From Haladaptatus sp. DYF46 (GTDB taxonomy: Archaea > Halobacteriota > Halobacteria > Halobacteriales > Haladaptataceae), in contig NZ_JAJFAY010000004.1 of NCBI RefSeq assembly GCF_021083305.1, forward strand, positions 310,001-374,000: 64,000 nt of DNA, in the 5' to 3' direction. The notes beneath the pieces are model-generated. The model saw only the letters and a program-made list of their open reading frames with translations. It was not told where the DNA came from and did not search any database. Below, in pieces: positions 53,639-62,122 of this stretch (position 1 is the stretch's first letter; every line of letters starts with the position of its first letter). Made by a program: the position numbers and the translations under genes.

Positions 53639-54307
53639 ATGTCATTCGTGCGGAACCGGTATCGGGACGGTTGCGCTCGGGATTTCGAGGGGACGTTACG
53701 GGAACTGAAGCGACACGGATGCGTCCTGTTGATAACCGGCGCGGTGGCCGGAGACGTCACGTTGCAGGCGACACGGCGTCTCGCTGGCGACCCGCGGTGT
53801 GACCGAAAACGCGTCCTCGTCGCGACGCGACGGTCGGACGTGGATATCGCCGATGGCCTCCCACCGGGCGTGGAACGGAACGGTCCCGACGTTCGCGTCA
53901 TTCGACCCCCCGATGTCGAGTTGAACGACTCGCCGACTGACGTCGGGCAGACCGAACTGCAATACATCCGGGCGGAACTCCTCAAAGCGGTCGGGTATTT
54001 CGACGACATCGCATCGGGACTGTCCCCCGCGGAACTCAGGGTCAGCATCGACTCGCTCGAAGGACTCCTCGAAACGAACGGCTACGGGACCGTGACGCGG
54101 TTTCTCCGGACGGTGATGGCACTCGTCCGAGGCGTCAGCGGAATCGGACACGTTCACCTGCCCGTCCCCGACGACTCGCGGACGGTCGCTCGGTTGTCGC
54201 CGCTGTTCGACGCGCGAATCGAACTCCGGCGTCGGGATCGGTTGGTCGCAGAACAGCGCTGGCACGTACCGATGGACGACAGGAGTACGGGGTGGGTCAA
54301 ACTGTGA
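53639..54307 (+). CDS. DUF7504 family, degenerate KaiC/RecA-like protein
   Basis: 222 residues from ATG 53639. FEGTLRELKRHGCVLLITGAVAG is the typical opening of haloarchaeal DUF7504, where the P-loop is degraded (GAVAGDVTLQATRR, no GKS/T). VATRRSDVDIADGLPP is followed by a RAELLKAVGYFDDIASGLSPAELRVSIDSL segment and a final RLSPLFDARIELRRRD. Such proteins accompany signal-transduction genes and lack ATP hydrolysis residues. An AT-rich stretch with TATTGA/TCAATA arms (53613-53634) precedes the start. Confidence 0.75.
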   Translation: MSFVRNRYRDGCARDFEGTLRELKRHGCVLLITGAVAGDVTLQATRRLAGDPRCDRKRVLVATRRSDVDIADGLPPGVERNGPDVRVIRPPDVELNDSPTDVGQTELQYIRAELLKAVGYFDDIASGLSPAELRVSIDSLEGLLETNGYGTVTRFLRTVMALVRGVSGIGHVHLPVPDDSRTVARLSPLFDARIELRRRDRLVAEQRWHVPMDDRSTGWVKL

Positions 54308-54321
54308 TTTCGGGAATGGAT

Positions 54322-54600
54322 TCAGTACTGTTCTTTCTCTAGGTCCTCCAGATGGCGTTGGATTCGTGGAAATTTCGAAACCTCCACGAACGCGTACTCC
54401 GCGCCGCCGAAGAACGAATCCGGAACTTCCGAGTCGGAGAGGTGCAGTTCGGGGTCGGAATCGACGTGGTTTACCTTCTGAAAGGGGATGACGCGGGCGA
54501 GTCCTGGGTCAGCGTTAAGACAGACGACTGCGTTTTCTTGGACGAGTACCGCATCGTACTCCTGTGCCTCGTATTCGTCTACCGCGAAGACCGTCGGCAT
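54322..54600 (-). CDS. Small acidic protein, divergent pair member A
   Basis: 92 residues from ATG 54600 (MPTVFAVDEYEAQEYDAVLV). A compact alpha/beta pattern (VVCLNADPGLARVIPFQKVN) and an acidic C-terminus (EDLEKEQY). A TATA-like TTTAATA on the minus strand lies 23-30 nt upstream, so the transcript is probably leaderless. It shares a 30-nt promoter with the plus-strand gene at 54631. It looks like a conserved haloarchaeal protein of unknown function. Confidence 0.6.
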   Translation of the reverse strand: MPTVFAVDEYEAQEYDAVLVQENAVVCLNADPGLARVIPFQKVNHVDSDPELHLSDSEVPDSFFGGAEYAFVEVSKFPRIQRHLEDLEKEQY

Positions 54601-54630
54601 GGGTGGAATAACGCGGAGAACGCTATTAAA
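54601..54630. promoter_or_regulatory. 30-nt shared divergent promoter
   Basis: The whole spacer must serve both genes. CTATTAAA at 54623-54630 provides, on the minus strand, a TATA-like TTTAATAG for the left gene. GGAATAACG at 54605-54613 is the only candidate for the right gene. The promoters would overlap, so the two genes are likely to be mutually exclusive or co-regulated. Confidence 0.45.
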
Positions 54631-54912
54631 ATGAACCCGACCGAACTCGACCGACGACTGCGCGAGCGATTCGACGCACCCGAGGGTGCCCGCAGAGTCG
54701 TCGTTCGAGAGGCCCGCGACCTGTCGGACTCGGGGCAGTACCGAAAGCATTCGGGGATGGACCTCACCGCCGGGGCTATCGTCAGTCATCTGGAGGACGC
54801 ACCGGACGACATGTCGCTTCCCGAGCGATGGAACTGGTGGGTCGGGTCGCTCGAAATCGCCTACGGTGGTTACACCGAATTTCTCATCATGCGATGGCAG
54901 GGACAGGAGTAA
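54631..54912 (+). CDS. Small conserved-looking protein, divergent pair member B
   Basis: 93 residues from ATG 54631. MNPTELDRRLRERFDAPEGA is followed by VVREARDLSDSGQYRKHSGM, LPERWNWWVGSLEIAYGGYT and EFLIMRWQGQE, a balanced alpha/beta composition with a Trp-rich core (WNWWVG). Thirty nt separate its ATG from that of the divergent partner. It converges with the CPBP gene 4 nt later. No named family is recognised with certainty. Confidence 0.65.
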   Translation: MNPTELDRRLRERFDAPEGARRVVVREARDLSDSGQYRKHSGMDLTAGAIVSHLEDAPDDMSLPERWNWWVGSLEIAYGGYTEFLIMRWQGQE

Positions 54913-54916
54913 CGAC

Positions 54917-55654
54917 TCACGGCGGCAGTTGGCCCGTCACCATCAGATACGCGAGTCCGAACTGGAGCGCGTTGAACGCGCCGTGAATCAGCGACGGGAC
55001 GACGAGGTTGCCGGTGTACTCGTAGGCCGCCCCGAGGACGGGCGAGAGAATGAACAGGATGGCGAGGTAGACGAACTTCCCCGCACCCTGCAACGAGAAG
55101 AAGTGAACGAACGCGAAGATGAGACTCGCCAGCGCGATGGCGGGCCACCGTCCGAACGACTCGCGGAGGCGTTCCTGCACGACACCGCGATACAGCAGTT
55201 CCTCGCCGGGGCCGATGAGGAGGAACGAGAGCGGAATCAGCAGGAGAAACACCCGCGGGTCCTGTTCGCCGATGTTGGCGAGTTCGTTCTGTGCCGACTG
55301 AATTCCGAACGTCGTGAGGACGATAGACACCACGATGAGGCCGCCGTAGAAGACGACGAACCCCCCGACGGTCCATCCGAGGTCCGAAAGCGTCGGGAAC
55401 CGAACCCCAATGTACGAACGCCCGCGTCCGGTGTAGCGGAGGTACGCCAGCGCAAACACGCCGAATGAGACCCCTTGGCCCATGACGATGGAGACGGCGA
55501 CCAACAGCGTCGGACTGGAGAGCAAGTCGATTCCGCCGGCCGAAAACACCAGTGCCGTGAGGAGGACGACGATGACCGCGAAGGCGTACCCGCCGAACCC
55601 CAACCCGGCGGCGACGAACACCGCGCGGGAACGCGCGTTCCACAAGGTCGTCAT
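54917..55654 (-). CDS. CPBP family intramembrane metalloprotease
   Basis: 245 residues from ATG 55654 (MTTLWNARSR). About eight spans with the three CPBP/Abi motifs: EELLYRG (about 153-160, EExxxR), the FAFVHF motif (FxxxH) and HGAFNAL (HxxxN/B). These residues form the metal site of Rce1-type proteases. Bacterial relatives process peptides or give bacteriocin immunity. Here the protein stands alone, so a prenyl-CAAX-like or signal-fragment protease role is only inferred. Confidence 0.87.
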   Translation of the reverse strand: MTTLWNARSRAVFVAAGLGFGGYAFAVIVVLLTALVFSAGGIDLLSSPTLLVAVSIVMGQGVSFGVFALAYLRYTGRGRSYIGVRFPTLSDLGWTVGGFVVFYGGLIVVSIVLTTFGIQSAQNELANIGEQDPRVFLLLIPLSFLLIGPGEELLYRGVVQERLRESFGRWPAIALASLIFAFVHFFSLQGAGKFVYLAILFILSPVLGAAYEYTGNLVVPSLIHGAFNALQFGLAYLMVTGQLPP

Positions 55655-55968
55655 TCGTTTGCCTCTCGAAAATCCACGCCCGTTGCTCCCGTGATGACAT
55701 GTCCCATCCCAATCTCCTCCGTTTCGGGGTTCGACGCGGAGGGTACTGACTATTGTGTAGAAATACTGTCTCGTTTGGCGTGGCAAGAAAGGCACGACGG
55801 CGACGTGATGGACTGGCAACCGAAAAACGAATTTCGTCGATCGAAAAAGAAACGAAGGCGGCCGGTGGTTGAAGCGAATCGAACCCTGTATTTTCGCCGA
55901 TGGAAGCGATTGTAATCGGTAGGCACTGCCTACACGGGAGATTTCAAACCGGGGAGCGAGTGCGAATT
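55655..55968. other. 314-nt gap with a 7-1-7 palindrome
   Basis: No convincing gene. It holds the inverted repeat 55919-55933 near the 3' end of the S9 peptidase gene and a purine-rich stretch (about 55830-55870). Several AT-rich stretches could carry the CPBP promoter. A 35-codon frame at 55808-55915 is basic low-complexity sequence and is not called. Confidence 0.4.
55919..55933. promoter_or_regulatory. 7-1-7 inverted repeat
   Basis: GTAGGCA-C-TGCCTAC, 36 nt beyond the stop of the S9 peptidase gene. The one-base centre makes a hairpin unlikely without losing pairs, so a dimeric protein site or transcript-end signal is more plausible. Confidence 0.35.
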
Positions 55969-57759
55969 CTACACGTGTTCGTCGAGGAAGGCGGCGATAC
56001 GCTCGAACTCCTCGATGAGGTTTTCGCGCGAGGTGGTGTGATGACCCTCGTCCTCGAAGATGCAGGTTTCGACGGGAACGCCGCGCTCGCGGACCTTCTC
56101 GGCGATCTGTTCCGCTTCGCCGACCGGGACGCGGGGGTCGTTCGCGCCGTGCTGGATGAACAGCGGGCAGGAAATCCGGTCCGCCTCGTGAATCGGGCTG
56201 ATTCGTTCGAGCAGGTCGGTATCGTCGAGGGACCCGTACTCCTGCTCGCGGTGGCTTCGTCGCCACTCGCCCGTGTTTTCGAGGAACGTCTCGAAGTCGG
56301 CGATGCCGACGAAATCCACGGCGGCGGCCCACAGGTCGGGGTACTCCGTAATCGCCGCGAGGACCATGAAGCCGCCGTAGGAACGGCCGTAGGCGACGAT
56401 TCGGTCGGCGTCCACGGCGTCCCGCCCGTGAAGCCATTGGACCGCCGCCTCGATGTCGGCCACCGAATCCATCCGTTTGTCCGTGTCGTCCAATCGGGTG
56501 TAGGCCGTGCCGTACCCGCTCGACCCGCGGACGTTGGGTTCGAAAATCGCGTAGCCCTCCTGGAGAAAGTACTGCTTCATCGGGTAGAACCACGGTTGGC
56601 GCTGGTACTGCGGCCCGCCGTGGATGTCCACGATGACGGGCGTCTCGCCCGGTTTCGCGTTCGGCGGGAGCGTCCAGTAGGCCGGAATCTCCCGCCCGTC
56701 GAACGACTCGTATCGCACGATTTCGGGGTCGAGAAACGTCTCCCGAGGAATACCGAGCGTGCCGAAGTCCGTCCACCGCTCGGCGGTTCCGGTTTTCGGG
56801 TCGAAGACGAGAACGTTCTGCGGGTCGTCGCTGCGACTCATCGAGAGCGCACACTCGCCGTCGGGGCCGAAGCCTACACCGAAGACCACACCTGTCGGGA
56901 GGTTCGGTTCAGCAAACGGTTCGATGCTGTCGCCGTCCTCGGTCAATCGCCCCGCGTGAACCTCGGAGTAGCCATCGACGTTTCGAACCCACACCGCGCG
57001 GCCCGTTCTGCCGTGGAGCGAGAAGTGGGAGACGTTCCAGTTCCCCGCCTCCTCGACGACCGTGTGCGTGCCGTCGTGGAGGCCGAGTCGGCAGACGTAG
57101 GTCGTGTCCGCGCCGTGGTTCGTCACACAGTAGAGTTCGCCGTTCGGTCCGAACGTCACGTCGTGATATCGGACGTCCGCGTCGTCCGTGATTTTCCGGT
57201 GGTCGCCCGTCTCGGGGTCGAGGAGGAACAGGTTCTGGTCGAAACTGGCGTTCGCCCGCGAGAAGACGATTCCCGGTTTGCCCCACGCTTCGATGCTCAG
57301 GAACCCTCCCGGTCCCTCATGGACGAGCGTCGCGTCCGTCCCGTCCCGATCCTGCACGTACACGTCGAACGTCCCGCCGTCGCGGCGGTTGGCGACGAAC
57401 ACGGTTTCGTCGCCGTCGGGCCGCCACGCACCCCATCCGTGGATGGCTTCGGGGGTCGCCGTGAGTGCCGTTTCGATTCCCGTATCGAGGTCGTAGCGGT
57501 ACAGTTGGTCGTGTTCGTCGCTGCCCGTGTCCATGCCGAAGACGACCTCCGAGCGGGTCGGGGAGGCGGAGACGAACGAGACGCGTTCGTCGTGGGCAGT
57601 CAGACGGGACGGAAACGATCCCGGTTCGTCGAGCGACCAAACCTGCGGCGTCCCCGTCGTGTCAGCGAGGTAGACGAGCGTTCCGTCGACGGTCATGGTC
57701 GGCGAACTGGCCGAATCGATACCGAGATAACGCGTGAGTGGATGGCGAGCGTCCGACAT
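55969..57759 (-). CDS. S9 family acylaminoacyl/prolyl-oligopeptidase-like peptidase
   Basis: 596 residues from ATG 57759 (MSDARHPLTRYLG). The N-terminal seven-bladed propeller (about 20-340, repeated TVDGTLVYLAD, SPTRSEVVFGMD, GPDGECALSMS units) gates the alpha/beta-hydrolase domain (about 350-596). Catalytic Ser lies in VAYGRSYGGFMVL, Asp in HGANDPRVPVG and His in FEDEGHHTTSREN. No signal peptide is present, so it is cytosolic. It degrades short peptides, as in haloarchaeal amino-acid salvage. Confidence 0.92.
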   Translation of the reverse strand: MSDARHPLTRYLGIDSASSPTMTVDGTLVYLADTTGTPQVWSLDEPGSFPSRLTAHDERVSFVSASPTRSEVVFGMDTGSDEHDQLYRYDLDTGIETALTATPEAIHGWGAWRPDGDETVFVANRRDGGTFDVYVQDRDGTDATLVHEGPGGFLSIEAWGKPGIVFSRANASFDQNLFLLDPETGDHRKITDDADVRYHDVTFGPNGELYCVTNHGADTTYVCRLGLHDGTHTVVEEAGNWNVSHFSLHGRTGRAVWVRNVDGYSEVHAGRLTEDGDSIEPFAEPNLPTGVVFGVGFGPDGECALSMSRSDDPQNVLVFDPKTGTAERWTDFGTLGIPRETFLDPEIVRYESFDGREIPAYWTLPPNAKPGETPVIVDIHGGPQYQRQPWFYPMKQYFLQEGYAIFEPNVRGSSGYGTAYTRLDDTDKRMDSVADIEAAVQWLHGRDAVDADRIVAYGRSYGGFMVLAAITEYPDLWAAAVDFVGIADFETFLENTGEWRRSHREQEYGSLDDTDLLERISPIHEADRISCPLFIQHGANDPRVPVGEAEQIAEKVRERGVPVETCIFEDEGHHTTSRENLIEEFERIAAFLDEHV

Positions 57760-57911
57760 ACCACAGTCTGTGAAGGGTGACGGCAAAAGAATTCGGCTCG
57801 GGTGCCTCCGTGACCGGTTTTTCGGAAAGACCTATCCTGATGCGTGACTTTCATGTATGGCAAGGGTTCGGGTGAGGTCGTCCAGCCTGCGCCAGCAACC
57901 ACCTCCGACAG

Positions 57912-59753
57912 ATGTCCTCTGACCTCCTCCTCGTGTCGGCGTCGATAATCGCGCTCGGAGCCGTGTCGAAGCTTCTCGCCGACAAGTACGGGATTCCGAA
58001 CGTGGTGTTCCTGTTGGGTTTCGGCATCCTGTTCGGCCCGGAGGGGGTCGGTCTCATCGACCCCGCGCTGTTCGACGACTCGCTTTCGGCCCTCGTCGGA
58101 CTGGCGGTCGCGATCATCATCTTCGAGGGGGCGTTCACGCTCTCCGCGTCGGAGATGCGTGAGACGCCGAAATCGACGCTTCGGCTCGTGACGGTCGGTG
58201 CGGGCCTGACGTTCCTCGCCCTCGGGGGACTCGTTCACTTCTTCCTCTCGATTCAGTGGAACCTCTCGTTTCTCATCGCGGCGCTCCTGGTGGCGACGGG
58301 ACCGACGGTCGTCACGCCGATACTGGACCAAATAGAGGTGCGAGAGGGCGTAAAGAACCTCTTGGAGGCGGAGGGCGTCATCAACGACGTGACCGCCTCC
58401 GTGCTTGGAACGGTCATCTTCAGCGTCGCGGTGTTGCGAATCGACCCCTTCGGGGGGGACGTCAGGATCGATGTCGTCCTCGACTTCGTGGAGCGAATCG
58501 GAACCGGCGTCCTCATCGGAATACTGACGGCGCTGGTGGCGGGGTACGTACTCCGATACCTGAGCCGCTCGCCGCAGAACTCCCGGATCACGGTGATCGG
58601 TACGGCGCTGATTTCGTTCGCCATCGCGGACGCGTTCGCCGCCGAGGCGGGTGTCGTGACCGTGGCGGTCGCCGGACTCATTTTGGGGAGTATCGATATC
58701 CCCTTCGACGATGAAATCGCGGGGTTCAGCGGCGACATTACGTCGATAGTGCTGAGCGTGGTGTACATCATCCTCGCCTCCTTGCTGGACTTACATCACC
58801 TCCTCACGCTGGGGTTGGGCGGCCTCGCCATCGTCATCCTGACGATGCTCGTCGTTCGCCCGCTCTCGGTCTTCCTCTCGACGACGGGGACGCAGTTCAC
58901 GCGAAACGAACGCATGTTCGTCGCCGCCGTCGGCCCGCGCGGAATCATCCCGGCCTCCACCGCGACGCTGTTTTCCCTCCAACTCGCCAACGCGGGAGTC
59001 CCGAACGCGACGAGCGTCGTCCACGTGGTGTTCCTCGTCATCCTCGTGACCGTCATCGTGGAGGCTGGCGGGGCACCGTTGGCGGCGAAAGCACTCGATA
59101 TCATACCCATGACCGTACTCATCATCGGCGGCAGTCGGACCGGACAGCTGTTGGCTGACAGACTCGAAGAGCGCGGCGAAAATCCCGTCATCATCGAACG
59201 CGACGATGGGGCAATCACCGAACTCCGGCGGGCAGGGTATTCGGTCGTGGGGGGCAACGGAACGAACGCCGCCGTCCTCGAAGAGGCGGGGGCGGAGCGG
59301 GCGAAGATGGTCGTCGCGGCGACGAGCGACGACGACCAGAACATCCTCGCCTGCCAGACGGCGCGGACGAACTTCGGGATTCAGCGGCTCATCGCACAGG
59401 TGAACAAACCCGAGAACGCGGAGGCGTTCGAGGACCTCGGCGTGCAAGCGGTGACGCCGGTGACTGCCACGGTGGACACGATGGACGATCTGATACTCCG
59501 ACCGAACTTCTCCGACTGGCTGTCGGCGGTCGGGGACGAGAACGATATCGCCGAAGTAGTGGTCGAATCGACGTCGGCCGCCGGACGGCAGATACGGGAC
59601 GTCGAACTGCACGATGACGCCGTCATCGCGCTCATCCGACAGGACGGCGAGTTCGTCATCCCGAAACCGACGCTCGTCCTTCAGCAGGGGGATTTGGTGA
59701 CGCTCATCGGGAAACGGAAAGCGGTCGAACGGAGCGTTTCGATGTTGGAGTAG
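57912..59753 (+). CDS. NhaP/CPA1-type cation-proton antiporter with TrkA domains
   Basis: 613 residues. The N-terminal 390 residues have about 12 spans with GFGILFGPEGVGLIDP and the ion-site region ATGPTVVTPIL...EGVINDVTASVLGTV (Asp of NDVTA, CPA1 pattern). A TrkA-N Rossmann domain follows (about 400-515, VLIIGGSRTGQLLADRLEER), then TrkA-C (about 540-613). It should exchange Na+ or K+ for H+ under nucleotide or NAD(H) control, central to haloarchaeal osmotic homeostasis. It is the only ion transporter with an RCK module in the window. Confidence 0.9.
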   Translation: MSSDLLLVSASIIALGAVSKLLADKYGIPNVVFLLGFGILFGPEGVGLIDPALFDDSLSALVGLAVAIIIFEGAFTLSASEMRETPKSTLRLVTVGAGLTFLALGGLVHFFLSIQWNLSFLIAALLVATGPTVVTPILDQIEVREGVKNLLEAEGVINDVTASVLGTVIFSVAVLRIDPFGGDVRIDVVLDFVERIGTGVLIGILTALVAGYVLRYLSRSPQNSRITVIGTALISFAIADAFAAEAGVVTVAVAGLILGSIDIPFDDEIAGFSGDITSIVLSVVYIILASLLDLHHLLTLGLGGLAIVILTMLVVRPLSVFLSTTGTQFTRNERMFVAAVGPRGIIPASTATLFSLQLANAGVPNATSVVHVVFLVILVTVIVEAGGAPLAAKALDIIPMTVLIIGGSRTGQLLADRLEERGENPVIIERDDGAITELRRAGYSVVGGNGTNAAVLEEAGAERAKMVVAATSDDDQNILACQTARTNFGIQRLIAQVNKPENAEAFEDLGVQAVTPVTATVDTMDDLILRPNFSDWLSAVGDENDIAEVVVESTSAAGRQIRDVELHDDAVIALIRQDGEFVIPKPTLVLQQGDLVTLIGKRKAVERSVSMLE

Positions 59754-59828
59754 CCGGATTCGACGTCGGTTCACCGCACCCCGTATTTATACCGTCGCCA
59801 CGCATTGCTGGCACCAACGACACGAACG

Positions 59829-60845
59829 ATGGACGAATCAGCCCACCCACCTCCGGTCGAGCACCTCGCGGAACTGGTCGATGCCGGGGCATACGACGAC
59901 GCAATCGCGTGTCTGGAGCGGTTCGAGACGGCACCGACGGAGGAGCGAAAAGCCGCCCTCGGGACCCTCCGGCGCTTCGAAGCGGACGAGTCGGCCGTGG
60001 GACCGCTTCTGCCGACCCTGTCGCCGTTTTTCACCGACGAGGAGCGTTCGGTCCGATTGAAGACGGCGAAGCTGTTCGTCGCCGTTTCCGAACGCGACCC
60101 AGACGCCGTGGTTTCGATACTTCCCGTGCTGACCGACCGTCTCGCCGACCCGGACGAGTTCTACTACGTTCGCGCTCGGGCGGCCGAAGCATTGGGGAAC
60201 GTCGCGCTCGAACACGCGGACGAAGTCGCCTCACCCGCCGTCGTCGCCGAGTTACAGATAGGGCTGTCGTTCGACGAACCGGAAGTGAAGGAGAAGTTGG
60301 CGAAGGCGCTCGCGGACATCGCGCTGAGCGACCCGGATCGCCTCGACCACCGCGTGCCGAACCTCGCGGAGCATCTCGGCGACGACGACGAACTCGTCCG
60401 CTACTATCTCTGTACGGCGCTCGCGGCCGTCGGGTGTGCGGCACCGGAGGCGCTCGCCGAGGAAGCCGACGCACTCGCGGCACGGTTGGGCGACGAAAAC
60501 GACTACGTCCGGGGACGGGCCGCCGAGGCGGTCGGTCTCCTCGCCCGCGCCGATGGCGGCGATTCGCTGTCGCCGGAAACGACATCGCGGTTGCGCGAGG
60601 GGTGCGATAACGAGACGGCGTTCGTCCGCGGCAGGGCGCGGTTTGCGCTCGATGCGATGGACGGACGCGAACGACCATCCGAGGGGAGTATCGAGGTGGG
60701 AGCGCTCGACGGACTCCGTGCGACGACGGACGAGGCGGTCGAAGAGATAACGTCGCCGGACGGGGACGGCGTGTGCCCGAGTTGCGGCCTTTCGCTTCCG
60801 GATTTCGGGCCGCCGATGTGTCCTCGCTGCGGGTCGCCGTATTAA
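59829..60845 (+). CDS. HEAT-repeat protein with C-terminal zinc ribbon
   Basis: 338 residues from ATG 59829 (MDESAHPPPVEHL). Residues about 20-290 are HEAT-like helical repeats (VRARAAEALGNVALEHADEV, VRYYLCTALAAVGCAAPEAL, VRGRAAEAVGLLARADGGD). It ends in a one-zinc ribbon CPSCGLSLPDFGPPMCPRCG (about 315-335). It probably acts as a scaffold binding protein or nucleic acid. The repeat style resembles the HEAT half of the pseudokinase protein at 22068-23648. The iron-regulated cluster begins 68 nt downstream. Confidence 0.82.
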   Translation: MDESAHPPPVEHLAELVDAGAYDDAIACLERFETAPTEERKAALGTLRRFEADESAVGPLLPTLSPFFTDEERSVRLKTAKLFVAVSERDPDAVVSILPVLTDRLADPDEFYYVRARAAEALGNVALEHADEVASPAVVAELQIGLSFDEPEVKEKLAKALADIALSDPDRLDHRVPNLAEHLGDDDELVRYYLCTALAAVGCAAPEALAEEADALAARLGDENDYVRGRAAEAVGLLARADGGDSLSPETTSRLREGCDNETAFVRGRARFALDAMDGRERPSEGSIEVGALDGLRATTDEAVEEITSPDGDGVCPSCGLSLPDFGPPMCPRCGSPY

Positions 60846-60857
60846 ATACGCAGTCGT

Positions 60858-60871
60858 TTAGGCAGACCTAA
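60858..60871. promoter_or_regulatory. Iron box 1 before the binding-protein cluster
   Basis: TTAGGCAGACCTAA, upstream of the TATA-like TTTTATG (60885-60891). It has the same arms as the box at 44421. Confidence 0.7.
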
Positions 60872-60884
60872 AAATTCGAAACCG

Positions 60885-60891
60885 TTTTATG
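60885..60891 (+). promoter_or_regulatory. TATA-like box of the binding-protein cluster
   Basis: TTTTATG, 23-29 nt before ATG 60914 and sandwiched between the two iron boxes, which fits a leaderless, repressible promoter. Confidence 0.55.
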
Positions 60892-60894
60892 ACT

Positions 60895-60908
60895 TTAGGC
60901 GAGCCTAA
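60895..60908. promoter_or_regulatory. Iron box 2 before the binding-protein cluster
   Basis: TTAGGCGAGCCTAA, a perfect dyad between the TATA-like box and the ATG at 60914. An iron-loaded DtxR-family repressor here would block polymerase start. Confidence 0.75.
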
Positions 60909-60913
60909 AAGGT

Positions 60914-62122
60914 ATGTCGAGAGAGTTCACGACAGATTCGGGACGGACGCGGAGAGAGTACGTGAAATACGGCGGCGTGATACTCGGCGGGAGTCTGCTC
61001 GCCGGTTGTGCGGGAGATTCGGAATCGAAAACGGCATCGACGACGGATGACACGACGGACACGACGAGTTCGTCCGACGGGACCACGAAGACCGAGGACG
61101 AATCCTACTCGGTTTCGATGGCACCGGCCGGGAAAGTCACGTTCGAATCGGTCCCCGGTAAGTGGGTCGCGTACGGCGGCGGCTACGCCGACATGGGCGT
61201 CGCACTCGGCAAAGCCGACGGAATGACGGGAATCGGCGGCGCGGCCCGATACTACACGGAGTTCTACGACGAGTTGCCCGGCGTGAGCGTGGACCGAAAA
61301 AAGCTCGAAAACAACGATATCGGCGAGGCCGGGATGGGAAAAGAGCTGTTCTACGAACTCGACAGCGACGTCCACGTCATGGACCCGAAGATGCTCGTTA
61401 ACTGGTTCGACTGGAGCGAGAAGGACGTCGAGGAGATAACGAAGAACGTCGGCCCGTTCGTGGGGAACCTCATCTTCCGCCGCGAGGACGAGTGGCACGA
61501 CTACCGGTACTACACCCTCTACGAGGCGTTCGAGAAGATAGCACAGCTTTTCCAGGAGCGGGAACGGTACGAGGCGTTCGAAACGCTGCACGACGAGTTC
61601 ATCGCCGAGATACAAACCGAACTTCCCCCGGCCGACGAGCGCCCGAACGTGTTGCTCGTGTACGAGGGGAGTAACGAACCGGAGAAGTTCTCGCCGTACC
61701 GACTCAATGACAAGGGGACCAGCAAGAAGCAGTGGCGCGACCTCGGCGTCAGCGACGCGCTCGCGAGCAGCGGCATCGACGGCATCAGCACCACCGACCG
61801 CGGGCGAATCGATTACGAGACGATGCTCGAAATCGACCCCGACGTGATCATGCTGCGCGCACACGAGCGCCAGTCCGCGACGGAGTTCCGAAACACCGTC
61901 CTCGAGTTCATGCGAGACCACCCGGTCGCGAGCGAACTGACGGCCGTTCAGAACGGGCGCGTGTACCGCGGCGGCTACCTCTACCAGGGACCGATTCACA
62001 ACCTCTTCCTGACCGAACGCGCGGCGAAACAGCTGTATCCCGACACGTTCGGCGACGTAACTGGCGACGACGAACTGTTCGACCGCCAGCGCGTCGCGGA
62101 CATCGTCAACGGAGAGCTCTGA
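60914..62122 (+). CDS. Iron-regulated substrate-binding lipoprotein 1
   Basis: 402 residues. Tat-lipoprotein signal TRREYVKYGGVILGGSLLAG then Cys, followed by a Thr/Ser/Asp tether (about 32-62). The two-lobed periplasmic-binding fold of the FepB/BtuF/FhuD class shows SYSVSMAPAGKVTFESVPGK at the start and DPDVIMLRAHE / YRGGYLYQGPIHNLFLTERA near the end. It should capture a ferric chelate or related ligand outside the cell for the FecCD permease at 44482. It is coupled to the next paralogue by a TGATG overlap. Confidence 0.9.
   Translation: MSREFTTDSGRTRREYVKYGGVILGGSLLAGCAGDSESKTASTTDDTTDTTSSSDGTTKTEDESYSVSMAPAGKVTFESVPGKWVAYGGGYADMGVALGKADGMTGIGGAARYYTEFYDELPGVSVDRKKLENNDIGEAGMGKELFYELDSDVHVMDPKMLVNWFDWSEKDVEEITKNVGPFVGNLIFRREDEWHDYRYYTLYEAFEKIAQLFQERERYEAFETLHDEFIAEIQTELPPADERPNVLLVYEGSNEPEKFSPYRLNDKGTSKKQWRDLGVSDALASSGIDGISTTDRGRIDYETMLEIDPDVIMLRAHERQSATEFRNTVLEFMRDHPVASELTAVQNGRVYRGGYLYQGPIHNLFLTERAAKQLYPDTFGDVTGDDELFDRQRVADIVNGEL

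Noticed and set aside
55808-55915. 35-codon basic frame
   Set aside because: Lys/Arg run (RRSKKKRRRP) with no conserved look and no ribosome-binding site.
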